Program-made: the position numbers and the translations under genes
Shown: positions 1 through 7,920 of the stretch, one piece after another
How positions within the stretch are numbered: the stretch's first letter is position 1
Layout: each line of letters starts with the position of its first letter
The notes under the pieces: generated by a model
Seen by the model: only the letters and a program-made list of their open reading frames with translations
What the model was told of the DNA's origin: nothing
Databases searched by the model: none
Source of the DNA: an uncultured Actinomycetes bacterium
GTDB lineage: Bacteria; Actinomycetota; Actinomycetes; Mycobacteriales; Nakamurellaceae
Assembly (NCBI GenBank): GCA_937926105.1
Contig: CALANS010000112.1
Coordinates: 42,331-106,330 of the forward strand
Length of the DNA: 64,000 nucleotides
Direction of reading: 5' to 3'

Positions 1-551
1 TGCGCCACCTCCTCGACCGCCGGGTCGTCGGAGGCCAGGTAGCCGGGCACCAGCCGGGGGTCATCCGGCGCAGGTGGCAGCAGATCGCCGACGCCCAGGT
101 CGCCGGACCGGATCCGCTGCTCCCAGGGCACCCAGGCGGGCGCGAGCAGCGCGTCGGGGCCGGGCAGCAGCACGACCTCGCTGACCGTGGGGTGCGCGGC
201 ATCCAGCAGCGCGATGGTCACCGACCACAGCCAGCCGCGATAGCCGGGCAGCAGGGACGGGAACCGGGCGGTGACGGCGATGGTGTCCTCGGCGTACACA
301 TCGACGACCTCGCCCACCGAGTCCGGACCGCCGGCCTCGGCGACGGCGGCCTCCCGCGCCACGGCCAGCGCGACCTCGTCCAGGTCGACGGCGGCCGCCG
401 GCGTGGCGTCGTCGGGGGTGAGGGGGCCGCCGGGGATGTCCTGGTCGTCGACGGTGACGGGGCCGTCGGCGGCGACGGGCAGATCCTGGTCGACGTCGGC
501 GGGATCCGCGGGGTCATGCGGTAGGGCGCCCGGCGCCTCGATGCGGGACAT
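1..551 (-). CDS. DUF3027 family protein, cut by the window edge
   Basis: Only the first 183 codons are in the window; the 3' part lies beyond position 1. The start is an ATG at 551, with a GTG just before it at 554. After an acidic, low-complexity N-terminus (about 70 residues) comes a stretch with the motifs YRGWLWSVT, VVLLPGPDALLAP and WVPWEQRI, followed by GDLGVGDLLP. I recognise this as the actinobacterial DUF3027 family, whose biochemical role is unknown. It is divergent from the MFS gene that follows, the same arrangement I recall in mycobacteria. The family call rests on motif memory; completeness cannot be judged. Confidence 0.8.
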   Translation of the reverse strand, partial: MSRIEAPGALPHDPADPADVDQDLPVAADGPVTVDDQDIPGGPLTPDDATPAAAVDLDEVALAVAREAAVAEAGGPDSVGEVVDVYAEDTIAVTARFPSLLPGYRGWLWSVTIALLDAAHPTVSEVVLLPGPDALLAPAWVPWEQRIRSGDLGVGDLLPPAPDDPRLVPGYLASDDPAVEEVA

Positions 552-645
552 CACGCGTTCATGATGCCGCACCGAGCGCGCTCGGCGCGCCGCGCTGCCC
601 CCGCACCCACCGCCACGGGGCCGTCCGGTGGGGCAGGATAATGCT

Positions 646-2922
646 GTGACCGACGAGCGGCCGGGCCCCCACAGCCCCGCGGACGAGCAGCGCACCACCG
701 CGCTGCCGCGGCCGGCTCGCCCGCCACAGACCCCCACGGGAGCACGCCCGCCCCAGCCACCGGATCCGCCACCGCCGGACGAGACGCCCTCGTATGAGAC
801 GACCGTGCTGCGCCGCCCGGACAGCCCGCCGCCCGCCGGGTCGTCGAACCTGCCTGGCGCGCACCGCCCCCAGCCGCATCAGCCCCCCGCATACCAGCCC
901 CCGCAGCGGCAGTGGCCGGCCACGCCGCCCACCGGATACCCCGGCACCGGCCCGCCGCCGTACACCTCCGGGACGCCGCCGTACACCGCCGGACGCCCGG
1001 GCCCCTCATCCGCACAGCACGGCTACCGACCACCGCCCGCCACCGATCCTCGGGCGCGCCGGGACTACCCGACCGCCGAATACCCGCGGGAGGAGCCGCC
1101 CTCCTCGGCCTGGCAGCGCACCGACGACGAGTACGACCACCACCGGCACGGGCCCTACCCCGACGAGCCCCGTCACCGTCCCGATGCACACCCCGACGGC
1201 CCCCGCGACCGGCGATCCCCCTCCCCCTCGTCCCGGCTGCCTCCCTACCAGGAACCGGATCTGCCCGAGGACCCCGAGGACCGGGGGCCACCGACGCCTC
1301 GCGGCCTGCCCCGCGCCCCGCGCAAGCTGACGGTGACCCGGGTCGCCGCGCTGCGCAGCCGCGAGCTCACCCATCGCGGCATGGAAAAGTTCCACGGCGC
1401 CGTCACCGCCGATGGCGCGGACCGGTCCGGGCTCGGCCATTTGACCTACGCCGTGATGGCCAACTACGCGGTGGACGCGGCGCTGGCCGTGGCCCTGGCC
1501 AACACGCTGTTCTTCGCCGCCGCCAAGGCCGACTCCACCGGCAAGGTGCTGCTCTACCTGCTGCTGACCGTCGCGCCGTTCGCCATCATCGCGCCGCTGA
1601 TCGGCCCGCTGCTGGACCGGCTGCAGAACGGGCGGCGCATCGCGCTGGCCGCCTCCAGCTTCGGCCGGGCCGCGCTGGCCGTGGTGATGGCCGTCAAATT
1701 CGACTCGTGGGTGATCTACCCGTGCGCGCTGGGCATGCTGGTGCTGTCCAAATCGTTCGGGGTGCTCAAGGCCGCGCTGACGCCCCGGGTGCTGCCGGAG
1801 CAGATCACCCTGGTCAAGACCAACTCCCGGCTGACCGTGTTCGGCCTGATCGCGGGCGGCGTGTCCGGCGGCATCGCGGCCGGCATCGCGGGGCTGACCA
1901 GTTCCGCCGGGGCGCTGGGATTCACCGCGGCATGCGGGGTGGTCGGCGGGTGGCTGTGTCTGCGCATCCCGGCCTGGGTGGAGTCCACCGAGGGGGAGGT
2001 GCCGGTCGAGCAGCGCGGACGGGAGCAGGGCCCGCGCGGTACCCGGCGCCGTGTGCTGCCCCGGCCGGTCTCGGGCACGCTGTGGACGGCGGCCACGATC
2101 CGGGTGGAGACCGGTTTTCTGGCCTTGTTCATCGCGTTCGTGATCAAGAGCCGGTACCAGCCCAGCTCGGTGGTCGCGGTGCCGGGAGTGACGGCGCCCC
2201 CGCCGACCGACAACGAGGGCTTCATGCAGTTGCTGCTGCTCGGCGCGGTCGGGGCGGCCGCGGGGCTGGGCGGCTTCGTGGGCAATGCGCTCGGCGCCCG
2301 GCTGCCGCTCCGCGCGCCGCAGACCGTTGCCTTGGCGTGCCTGGGCACCGTCATCGCGTCGGTGCTGCTGGCGTTCCTGGTGCCCGGGCTGGTGACGGCG
2401 GGGGTGGTCGCGTTCGTGGGATCCACCGCCTCGTCGCTGGCCAAGGTATGCCTGGACTCGACGATCCAGCACGAGCTGCCCGAGGTCAGCCGCGCCTCGG
2501 CGTTCGGCCGCAGCGAGTCGGTGCTCCAGTTGACCTGGGTGTTCGGCGGGGTGATCGGGCTGCTGATCGGCGGCGTGTGGGTGCTGAACGGCAACGCGGT
2601 GTACCTGGTGGGATTCGGCGTGATCGGACTGCTGCTGCTGGCCGGTCTGGCGCAGTGCCTTGCGCTGCGGGTGGGGCGCAGCCTGCTGCCCCGGGTGAGC
2701 CTGCGGGAGCTGCTGCACCTGGGGCGCAAGAACCCGACGGCGCCGCTGCCTCGGCCCGCCGGCCCTGCGCCCTACCTGCCGGCGGGTGATCATGGATCGG
2801 CGCGATCGCAGACCGGCTCCCAGCCGGCGCCGGGTGCGCGGTCGCCGCGGTCCGGTTCCACGCCCCAGACCGGCTCGCCCGGCGCCCGGCGCAGCACTCG
2901 CAAGGCCGGCCGGCCCCGGTGA
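646..2922 (+). CDS. MFS-type membrane transporter with long Pro-rich N-terminus
   Basis: A 758-residue protein. The first ~220 residues are Pro/Arg/Asp-rich and probably a disordered cytoplasmic tail. The rest carries about 12 hydrophobic segments with the major facilitator pattern, including the short charged loop GPLLDRLQNGRR after the second or third helix and a conserved LSKSFGVLKAALTPR stretch. Substrate is unknown. The start is uncertain: GTG 646 is preferred because a CAGG purine run precedes it, but GTG 628 is in frame. The stop overlaps the DUF2771 GTG by 4 nt, so the two genes are translationally coupled. This MFS-DUF2771 pair beside DUF3027 resembles Rv0875c-Rv0877 of M. tuberculosis (from memory). 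Confidence 0.85.
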   Translation: MTDERPGPHSPADEQRTTALPRPARPPQTPTGARPPQPPDPPPPDETPSYETTVLRRPDSPPPAGSSNLPGAHRPQPHQPPAYQPPQRQWPATPPTGYPGTGPPPYTSGTPPYTAGRPGPSSAQHGYRPPPATDPRARRDYPTAEYPREEPPSSAWQRTDDEYDHHRHGPYPDEPRHRPDAHPDGPRDRRSPSPSSRLPPYQEPDLPEDPEDRGPPTPRGLPRAPRKLTVTRVAALRSRELTHRGMEKFHGAVTADGADRSGLGHLTYAVMANYAVDAALAVALANTLFFAAAKADSTGKVLLYLLLTVAPFAIIAPLIGPLLDRLQNGRRIALAASSFGRAALAVVMAVKFDSWVIYPCALGMLVLSKSFGVLKAALTPRVLPEQITLVKTNSRLTVFGLIAGGVSGGIAAGIAGLTSSAGALGFTAACGVVGGWLCLRIPAWVESTEGEVPVEQRGREQGPRGTRRRVLPRPVSGTLWTAATIRVETGFLALFIAFVIKSRYQPSSVVAVPGVTAPPPTDNEGFMQLLLLGAVGAAAGLGGFVGNALGARLPLRAPQTVALACLGTVIASVLLAFLVPGLVTAGVVAFVGSTASSLAKVCLDSTIQHELPEVSRASAFGRSESVLQLTWVFGGVIGLLIGGVWVLNGNAVYLVGFGVIGLLLLAGLAQCLALRVGRSLLPRVSLRELLHLGRKNPTAPLPRPAGPAPYLPAGDHGSARSQTGSQPAPGARSPRSGSTPQTGSPGARRSTRKAGRPR

Positions 2923-3425
2923 TTCGCGCGGCATGGCGGAGATGGGCGCTCGCGGTCCTGGTGCTGGCGCTGGCGCTGGCGGGGTGCTCCCGGGACACGG
3001 CGGTGACGGCGGTGACGGTGTCCGCCGGCCCGGTGTCGGTGGCGCTGCCGGTGTCGGCCTCCTGCGCCGCACCGAGCGGCGCGACCGAGTTGACCTGCCG
3101 CGGTGACGAGAACGACGCCGGCGCACCACATCTGGCCCTGGCGCCCGGCACACCGCTGGCGATCAGCGTGCCGAGCGACGTGGGAGACACGCCCTGGGTC
3201 ATCGTGTTCTCCTACCGCGACGCACAGGGCCGCCAGCAGCAGGGGGACCGAACCCCCGTTTTCCCGGCCAAGCAGCGTTACTCGTACGACCTGAAACCGC
3301 CCAAGGGCGCGCAGTTGACCCGCCTGGAGGTGCAGAGCCTGATCGCCGCCCCCACCCGGGACGGCGGCGTGGAGTTCCCGGCAGTGCGCACCTGGGTGCT
3401 GGTGATCGACCCCGCGACCGGCTGA
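2919..3425 (+). CDS. DUF2771 family lipoprotein
   Basis: 168 residues. The N-terminus has an Arg-rich n-region, a Leu/Ala core and the lipobox ALAGC with the lipidated Cys at residue 23, so it should be anchored on the outer face of the membrane. The mature part is short and beta-rich, with the conserved pattern SYRDAQGRQQ and YSYDL typical of DUF2771. No catalytic residues are evident and the role is unknown. It starts at a GTG that overlaps the MFS stop codon by 4 nt, so it is probably co-transcribed and may assist the transporter. No clear terminator follows; the next promoter candidate is at 3490. Confidence 0.8.
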   Translation: MIRAAWRRWALAVLVLALALAGCSRDTAVTAVTVSAGPVSVALPVSASCAAPSGATELTCRGDENDAGAPHLALAPGTPLAISVPSDVGDTPWVIVFSYRDAQGRQQQGDRTPVFPAKQRYSYDLKPPKGAQLTRLEVQSLIAAPTRDGGVEFPAVRTWVLVIDPATG

Positions 3426-3489
3426 ACCCGGCCGGGTTGGGCCCGTTCGTCGGTCGGCACGCGAGTGATCGATCCACCCGGTGGGCCGG

Positions 3490-3576
3490 TACACTCACCG
3501 TCATCTTCCCGATCTTCGTGGTGCACCTGACCTTTCGGCGCACGTTTATCTCCGGCATGCCGTCCGGAGCGTTGAC
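3490..3576 (+). promoter_or_regulatory. promoter and leader with a hairpin over the ribosome site
   Basis: TACACT at 3490-3495 is a good -10 box, which would give a leader of about 75 nt before the GTG at 3577. Within that leader CTCCGG (3550-3555) can pair with CCGGAG (3564-3569), enclosing an 8-nt loop. The right arm contains the only Shine-Dalgarno sequence (GGAG, 7 nt before the GTG), so folding would hide it. The geometry is visible; any regulatory use is inference. Confidence 0.45.
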
Positions 3577-4575
3577 GTGACCCGGTTGACCGGCGACGCC
3601 GCCGCGCTGCGCATCGGGGTGGTGGGGGCCGGGGGGATCGCCCACTCACATCTGGCCGCCTGGCAACGCCTGGGTTCTCGGGTGCGGGTGTTCTCGTCGG
3701 ACGGCCGGGCCTCGGAGGTCGGCGGCCGCTACGGCGCGACCGCGGCGCCCGACCTGGCCGCGCTGCTGGCCGACAGCGACGTGATCGACGTGTGCACCCC
3801 GACCTACACGCACCCGGATATCGTGCGGGCGGCGGCCGCGGCGGGCCGGCAGGTGATCTGCGAGAAGCCGTTGGCGCGCACCCATACCGACGCCGCGCAG
3901 ATGATCGAGTACTGCGCCGCCGCCGGGGTGCAGCTCTGGCCCGGGCAGGTCGTGCGGTTCTTCGGCGAGTACGCCACGGCACATGCGGCGGTGCGGGCCG
4001 GGCGGATCGGCACCCCCGCGGTGTTGCGGCTGTCCCGCCGCGGGTCGGCGCCCGGCCCCGAATGGTTCGCCGACGAGACCCTGTCCGGCGGGATCATGGT
4101 TGATCAGATGATCCATGACTTCGACTACGCCCGCTGGATCGCCGGCGACGTGGCGACCGTGTACGCCCGGGTGGTGCCCGGCCCCGGCCGCACCGTCACC
4201 GCCTATGCCGTGCTGCGGCACATCTCGGGGGCGCTCTCGCACTTGGTGGGAGCGTGGGCCGGGCCGGACGAGGTATTCCGCACCTCGTTCTCACTGGCCG
4301 GGTCGGCGGGCCTGCTGCGGCATTCCAGCGCGGCGACCTCGGCGGTGACGTGGGCCGGTGTGCACGACACCCGAGCCGGCGCGGTAATCCCCGGCGGAAC
4401 GGCACGACGCTCCCCGTTCGACGACGAGCTGGCCGAGTTCGCCCGGGCGATCGCCGGCGGCCCGGCGCCGCGGGTCACGGCCGCGGACAGCCTGGCCGCG
4501 CTCGATATCGCCCTGGCGGCCGTGATGTCGGCGGCCGGGGGACGCGCGATCGCCATCGAGGAGGTCCAGCGGTGA
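3577..4575 (+). CDS. Gfo/Idh/MocA family NAD(P)-dependent oxidoreductase
   Basis: 332 residues. The N-terminal Rossmann fold shows GVVGAGGIAHSH, then TPTYTHPD and the family's CEKPLA motif with the conserved Lys. The C-terminal half has GGIMVDQMIHDFDYARW, whose His/Asp are at the usual substrate site. The family oxidises or reduces sugars, inositols and related carbonyls; the substrate here is unknown. GTG 3577 was chosen because GGAG sits 7 nt upstream and because a -10 box at 3490 excludes the earlier in-frame GTG at 3481. The last codons overlap the next gene by 4 nt, indicating a two-gene operon of paired oxidoreductases. Confidence 0.88.
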   Translation: MTRLTGDAAALRIGVVGAGGIAHSHLAAWQRLGSRVRVFSSDGRASEVGGRYGATAAPDLAALLADSDVIDVCTPTYTHPDIVRAAAAAGRQVICEKPLARTHTDAAQMIEYCAAAGVQLWPGQVVRFFGEYATAHAAVRAGRIGTPAVLRLSRRGSAPGPEWFADETLSGGIMVDQMIHDFDYARWIAGDVATVYARVVPGPGRTVTAYAVLRHISGALSHLVGAWAGPDEVFRTSFSLAGSAGLLRHSSAATSAVTWAGVHDTRAGAVIPGGTARRSPFDDELAEFARAIAGGPAPRVTAADSLAALDIALAAVMSAAGGRAIAIEEVQR

Positions 4576-5714
4576 CGAGAGCCCTTGGGGATGACCCGGC
4601 GTCCAGCCCGGCCGACGACACGGTGGCGACGGGCGGACCGGCGAGGCCCCCGTTCCAGGCGGCCGGCCCCCGGCCGCTGCGGGTGGGGCTGGCCTCATTC
4701 GCGCACGTGCACGCGGCTGGTTATGCGGCCCTGCTGCGGGATCGGCCGGATGTCGAGCTGCGGGTGGCCGACCCGGACGCCGGCCGCGCCACCGACGCCG
4801 GCGTGCACCCCCGCGGCGCGGAGCTGGCCAATCGGCTCGGCGTTCAGCTGGTCGACAGCTACGCCGAACTATTCGACTGGTGCTCGGCGGCGGTGGTGTG
4901 CGCCGAAACCGCCTGGCACCGCGGCGTGGTGCAGCAGGCCGCAGCGGCCGGAGTGTCCGTGCTGTGCGAGAAACCACTGGCCACGTCGGTCGCGGACGCA
5001 CGCGCGATGCTGGACGCCTGCGCGGAGGCGGGCGTGATACTGATGACAGCCTATCCGGTGCGCCTACACCCGGATTTCCTGGCGCTGCACGAGCAGGTCC
5101 GGGCCGGCCGGATCGGCCGGGTGCTGTCGGCGCAGGGCACCAACAACGGGCGGGCGCCGTTCACCGACCGGGCCTGGTTCGCCGACCGCGTGCTGGCCGG
5201 GGGTGGCGCGCTCGCCGACCACACGGTGCACCTGGCCGACCTGCTCGGCCTGCTGCTGGACGCACCGCCGACCCGGGTGTACGCGCAGACCAATCGGATC
5301 CTGCAGGGCCAGCATCCCCTGGTGTCCGGCGGCGACATCGAGACCGGCGGGCTGGTGGTGATCGACTACGCCGACGGCACGGTCGCCACCATCGACTGCT
5401 CGTGGAGCGCCCCGGCCAGCTATCCGGCGTGGGGCGGCCTGACGCTGTCCTTGCAGGGTGAGCGCGGCGCCGCCGGCTTCGACGCCTTCAGCGAGCGGCT
5501 GGAACTGTTCGATGACTCCGCCGGGTCGCCCCGCTGGCCCGACTACGGGACCAATCTGAACGCGCTGCTGCTGGAAGAGTTCGTCGAGGCGGTGCGCACC
5601 GGCCGGCAAGGGCACCCGGACGGGTCGGCCGGGCTACGCACCCTGGCCCTGGTGGAGGCGGCCTATCGATCGGCGCAGACCGGTGCGCCACAACCGGTGC
5701 CGAGTACGGACTGA
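4572..5714 (+). CDS. second Gfo/Idh/MocA family oxidoreductase
   Basis: 380 residues, starting at a GTG inside the stop codon of the preceding homologue (GTGA overlap). The CEKPLA motif and GGGALADHTVHLADLL in the C-terminal domain place it in the Gfo/Idh/MocA family. The usual GxGxxG dinucleotide motif is altered: the first strand reads VGLASFAHVHAAGY, so cofactor binding may be unusual. A ~40-residue Ala/Pro-rich segment precedes the fold. Coupled expression suggests the two dehydrogenases act on the same compound or form a heteromer, as in some inositol or sugar pathways, but no other pathway gene is nearby. It converges on the cold-shock gene, leaving only 27 bp. Confidence 0.85.
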   Translation: MTRALGDDPASSPADDTVATGGPARPPFQAAGPRPLRVGLASFAHVHAAGYAALLRDRPDVELRVADPDAGRATDAGVHPRGAELANRLGVQLVDSYAELFDWCSAAVVCAETAWHRGVVQQAAAAGVSVLCEKPLATSVADARAMLDACAEAGVILMTAYPVRLHPDFLALHEQVRAGRIGRVLSAQGTNNGRAPFTDRAWFADRVLAGGGALADHTVHLADLLGLLLDAPPTRVYAQTNRILQGQHPLVSGGDIETGGLVVIDYADGTVATIDCSWSAPASYPAWGGLTLSLQGERGAAGFDAFSERLELFDDSAGSPRWPDYGTNLNALLLEEFVEAVRTGRQGHPDGSAGLRTLALVEAAYRSAQTGAPQPVPSTD

Positions 5715-5741
5715 CCCGTCCCGCAGCGGCGTCGGCACGGC

Positions 5742-6131
5742 TCAGGTCTCGAACTCCCGCGCCACCGCGTGCAGCACGTCGGCGATCCGCCCGGCCACCG
5801 CTCGATCCGGATACCGCCCGCGGCGCAGGTCGGGCAGCGCCTTGGACTCCAGCAGCTTGATCATGTCGTCCACCAGGCCGTGCAATTCCTCGGCGGGGCG
5901 CCGGTTGACCGACGCGATCGTCGGCGGCGCCTCGATCAGCCGCACCTGCAGGGCCTGCGGGCCGCGCCGGCCATCGGCGACGCCGAACTCGACCTTCTGG
6001 CCGGGCTTGAGGGCGGCCACACCCGCAGGCAGCGCGGAACTGCGCACATGGACGTCGTCACCGCCGCCCTCCTGCGCGATAAAGCCGAAGCCCTTGTCCG
6101 CGTCGAACCACTTCACCCTGCCGGTCGGCAC
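5742..6131 (-). CDS. cold-shock domain protein with C-terminal extension
   Basis: 129 residues. Residues 1-65 form a cold-shock domain: [15 protein letters not shown] is RNP1 and DVHVRSSAL the RNP2 region (the usual DVFVH is changed to DVHVR). These bind single-stranded RNA or DNA. The C-terminal ~60 residues are a helical extension absent from the ~67-residue CspA proteins, as in the longer actinobacterial CspB type. The start is a GTG with AAGGAG 7 nt upstream. The gene stands alone on the minus strand between the oxidoreductase pair and a divergent small membrane protein gene, a neighbourhood I also recall around mycobacterial cspB. Confidence 0.9.
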   Translation of the reverse strand: MPTGRVKWFDADKGFGFIAQEGGGDDVHVRSSALPAGVAALKPGQKVEFGVADGRRGPQALQVRLIEAPPTIASVNRRPAEELHGLVDDMIKLLESKALPDLRRGRYPDRAVAGRIADVLHAVAREFET

Positions 6132-6230
6132 CTGAGGTCTCCTTGATCGTCCCGATAGCGCCTGCGGTGCGCGCTGCAGGCGGACTACACCGCCCGGGCA
6201 CGCGACCTCAGGGGTTCAGCGTACTGGGTC

Positions 6231-6260
6231 GCCCCGTCACCGATAGCCCCGTCACCGATA
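6231..6260 (+). repeat. perfect 15-bp tandem repeat in a promoter region
   Basis: GCCCCGTCACCGATA occurs twice back to back (6231-6245 and 6246-6260). The end of the second copy provides the first TA of the TACGCT -10 box of the next gene. It belongs to a wider CCCGTCACCGAT motif seen upstream of other genes in this window. Confidence 0.85.
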
Positions 6261-6264
6261 CGCT
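6259..6264 (+). promoter_or_regulatory. -10 box of a leaderless promoter
   Basis: TACGCT lies exactly 6 nt before the GTG at 6271 and no Shine-Dalgarno sequence is present, so transcription should start at the start codon. It overlaps the 15-bp tandem repeat. Confidence 0.6.
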
Positions 6265-6270
6265 GGGGCC

Positions 6271-6600
6271 GTGACGGACTCCGCCTCCCCCGCCCGCCCC
6301 GGACGTTCGGCTGCGAGCGGCTCGGCCGGCGGATCGGCCCCGGCCGCCGGATCGGCGCCCACCGGTGCCCGGCCACTGAGCCGGATCAAGAACCGGCGTA
6401 AGGCGGGGCCGCTGTACAAGGCGGCGATGCTGGTATTCACCGTCGGGCTGCTGGCGATCTGCGTGGACGCGGTGCTGTTCGTGGCCGGCTCGCGGGACAT
6501 CCCGTGGTGGCTGCACCTGATCACCGTGCTGGCCCCGGTCGGATTGGGCGTCGGTCTGATCGGCACCGTGCTGGAGGCCCGTCGCGACCCGCGGGATTAA
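6271..6600 (+). CDS. small two-TM membrane protein of unknown function
   Basis: 109 residues. A Ser/Ala/Pro-rich N-terminus of ~45 residues with a basic end (SRIKNRRK) is followed by two hydrophobic helices, about residues 50-70 and 77-97, joined by a short polar loop (GSRDIPWW). The C-terminus is charged (EARRDPRD). The basic segment before the first helix suggests a cytoplasmic N-terminus. I do not recognise a named family with certainty; small membrane proteins occur next to cspB in related actinobacteria. The GTG start is fixed by a -10 box 6 nt upstream, a leaderless arrangement. Confidence 0.7.
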   Translation: MTDSASPARPGRSAASGSAGGSAPAAGSAPTGARPLSRIKNRRKAGPLYKAAMLVFTVGLLAICVDAVLFVAGSRDIPWWLHLITVLAPVGLGVGLIGTVLEARRDPRD

Positions 6601-6630
6601 GCGGCGGACGGCAGCGCGGCGCGTGCCCGG

Positions 6631-7251
6631 TCAGTGCACGGTCGCCAGCAGGTAGGAATCCAACCAGGCGGGGAACTGCGTGAGGTCGTCCAGCACCGCG
6701 TCGGCACCGGCGGTCGTCAGGTCGTCCACCGTCATCGGCCCGCTGGCCACCCCGACGGCCAGCGCGTCCGCGGCGCGCGCCCCGGCCACGTCGCCCACAT
6801 GATCGCCGACGTAGACCTCGGCGCCGTGGGCGATCAGGGCCTGCGCCTTTCCGGTGGACCACAGCTCGCCGACCACGGCCGCAACCTGGATCCCCAATTC
6901 GTCCAGATGCGCCTGCACGTGCCGGGCATGCTTGGCGCTGACCACGATCACCGATCCCCCGCGGTCGACCACGCTGCGCACGGCGTCGTGGGCGCCGGGC
7001 ATGGCCGTGGTGGCGGGAATGACGACATCGGCGTAGAGCTCCCGGTACCGGGCGATAAGGTCCTCCGCGGCCTCCCCGACGACGCCGTACCGAGCGAACT
7101 CATCGGTGAGCGGCGGACCCAGTCGGGTCACGAAGGCGTTCCCGTCCAGCGGGACGCTCGTCTCGGATGCCAGGATGCCGAAAAGTTCGACCATGCCCGG
7201 ACGGGGGTCGATCAGGGTCATGTCGAGGTCAAAGCCGACGGTAAAGCTCAC
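6631..7251 (-). CDS. HAD-superfamily hydrolase (phosphoglycolate phosphatase-like)
   Basis: 206 residues. Motif I is GFDLDMTLID with the nucleophilic Asp and acid/base Asp; a helical cap of about 65 residues follows; motif II is the Ser in VIVVSAK; the conserved Lys is in ELWSTGKAQAL; motif IV is YVGDHVGDVAGARAAD with the Mg-binding Asp residues. This is a complete class I HAD phosphatase, likely acting on a small phosphorylated metabolite. The substrate cannot be told from sequence. The GTG start is set by a TACTCT box 6 nt upstream (leaderless). It is divergent from the VanZ-like gene, with about 150 bp between the starts. Confidence 0.88.
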   Translation of the reverse strand: MSFTVGFDLDMTLIDPRPGMVELFGILASETSVPLDGNAFVTRLGPPLTDEFARYGVVGEAAEDLIARYRELYADVVIPATTAMPGAHDAVRSVVDRGGSVIVVSAKHARHVQAHLDELGIQVAAVVGELWSTGKAQALIAHGAEVYVGDHVGDVAGARAADALAVGVASGPMTVDDLTTAGADAVLDDLTQFPAWLDSYLLATVH

Positions 7252-7257
7252 CGCTCG

Positions 7258-7263
7258 AGAGTA
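7258..7263 (-). promoter_or_regulatory. -10 box of a leaderless promoter for the HAD gene
   Basis: On the minus strand TACTCT is followed by 6 nt (CGAGCG) and the GTG start at 7251. No ribosome-binding purine run is present. Confidence 0.6.
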
Positions 7264-7388
7264 CGGCCGGACCGACCCCGATTCCGGCCCCAGGAGTCAG
7301 GCTGAGTCCCTACGGTGACCGAATGGTTATGCAGGGCGTGAGCGCGGTCACGTCTGGTTGACAGGGCGGGCGCGGATGCCGCGGGTCG

Positions 7389-7394
7389 TAGCAT
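7389..7394 (+). promoter_or_regulatory. -10 box of a leaderless promoter for the VanZ-like gene
   Basis: TAGCAT, then CTGACC, then GTG at 7401. A consensus TTGACA at 7358-7363 is 25 nt upstream of the box, too far for a standard -35, so it is not assigned to this promoter. Confidence 0.6.
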
Positions 7395-7400
7395 CTGACC

Positions 7401-7853
7401 GTGGTCGTGACGCGCTGGCGTGCCACCTCGCCCCGGGTGGTGATAACGGCGCGGGCGCTGCTGGCCGCGACCGCCATCGTGGTCGCCGTCATCGTGTTCA
7501 CTCCGGGACCGCCGGACGAGTCGGGCCAGCGGGCACTGGCGGCCTGGCTGGATCGGGTGCACACGACCTGGATGCCCGGGTGGATCACCTTCGACCTGAT
7601 CGAGTTCGCCTCCAACGCGGTGATGTTCCTGCCACTCGGGCTGCTGGGCGCGCTGGCCATGACCGGCCGGCGGTGGGTGACGGTTCCGGCGTGCGCGGCC
7701 CTATCCAGCGCGATCGAGGTGGTGCAGTCGCTGGTGCTGCCGGAGCGCGAGGGCTCCTGGCAGGACATCGCTGCCAACTCCCTCGGCGCGCTGATCGGTT
7801 GCCTGCTGGCGCTCGCCCTGCTGCGCCGGCTCGCCCTCCGTCAGCCCCTATGA
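7401..7853 (+). CDS. VanZ-like family membrane protein
   Basis: 150 residues with about four hydrophobic segments. The VanZ-like signature is clear: FASNAVMFLPLGLLG after the first periplasmic loop, a Ser/Glu pair in SSAIEVVQSLVLPER, and DIAANSLGALIGCLLA near the C-terminus. In glycopeptide-resistance clusters VanZ lowers teicoplanin susceptibility, but most chromosomal VanZ-like proteins, like this lone gene, have no known function. Start chosen from the -10 box six nucleotides upstream; an in-frame GTG two codons later is the alternative. It converges on the acyl-CoA synthetase gene, 67 bp away. Confidence 0.85.
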   Translation: MVVTRWRATSPRVVITARALLAATAIVVAVIVFTPGPPDESGQRALAAWLDRVHTTWMPGWITFDLIEFASNAVMFLPLGLLGALAMTGRRWVTVPACAALSSAIEVVQSLVLPEREGSWQDIAANSLGALIGCLLALALLRRLALRQPL

Positions 7854-7920
7854 GCCTGTCGTGGCGCGACAACGCACGCGCGGAGCGCCGCGGACTCACC
7901 AACCGGCGGGAGTCGCGGGC

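Noticed and set aside
1006..3153. Long minus-strand open frame (over 700 codons) opposite the MFS gene
   Set aside because: It is a high-GC shadow: His/Arg/Gln-rich, no domain, and it mirrors the codon pattern of the clear MFS transporter.
3481..3576. Earlier GTG start for the first Gfo/Idh/MocA gene
   Set aside because: A -10 box lies inside the extra 32 codons, and the ribosome site points to GTG 3577.
7358..7363. Consensus TTGACA as a -35 box of the VanZ-like gene
   Set aside because: It is 25 bp from the -10 box, far outside the normal 16-19 bp.
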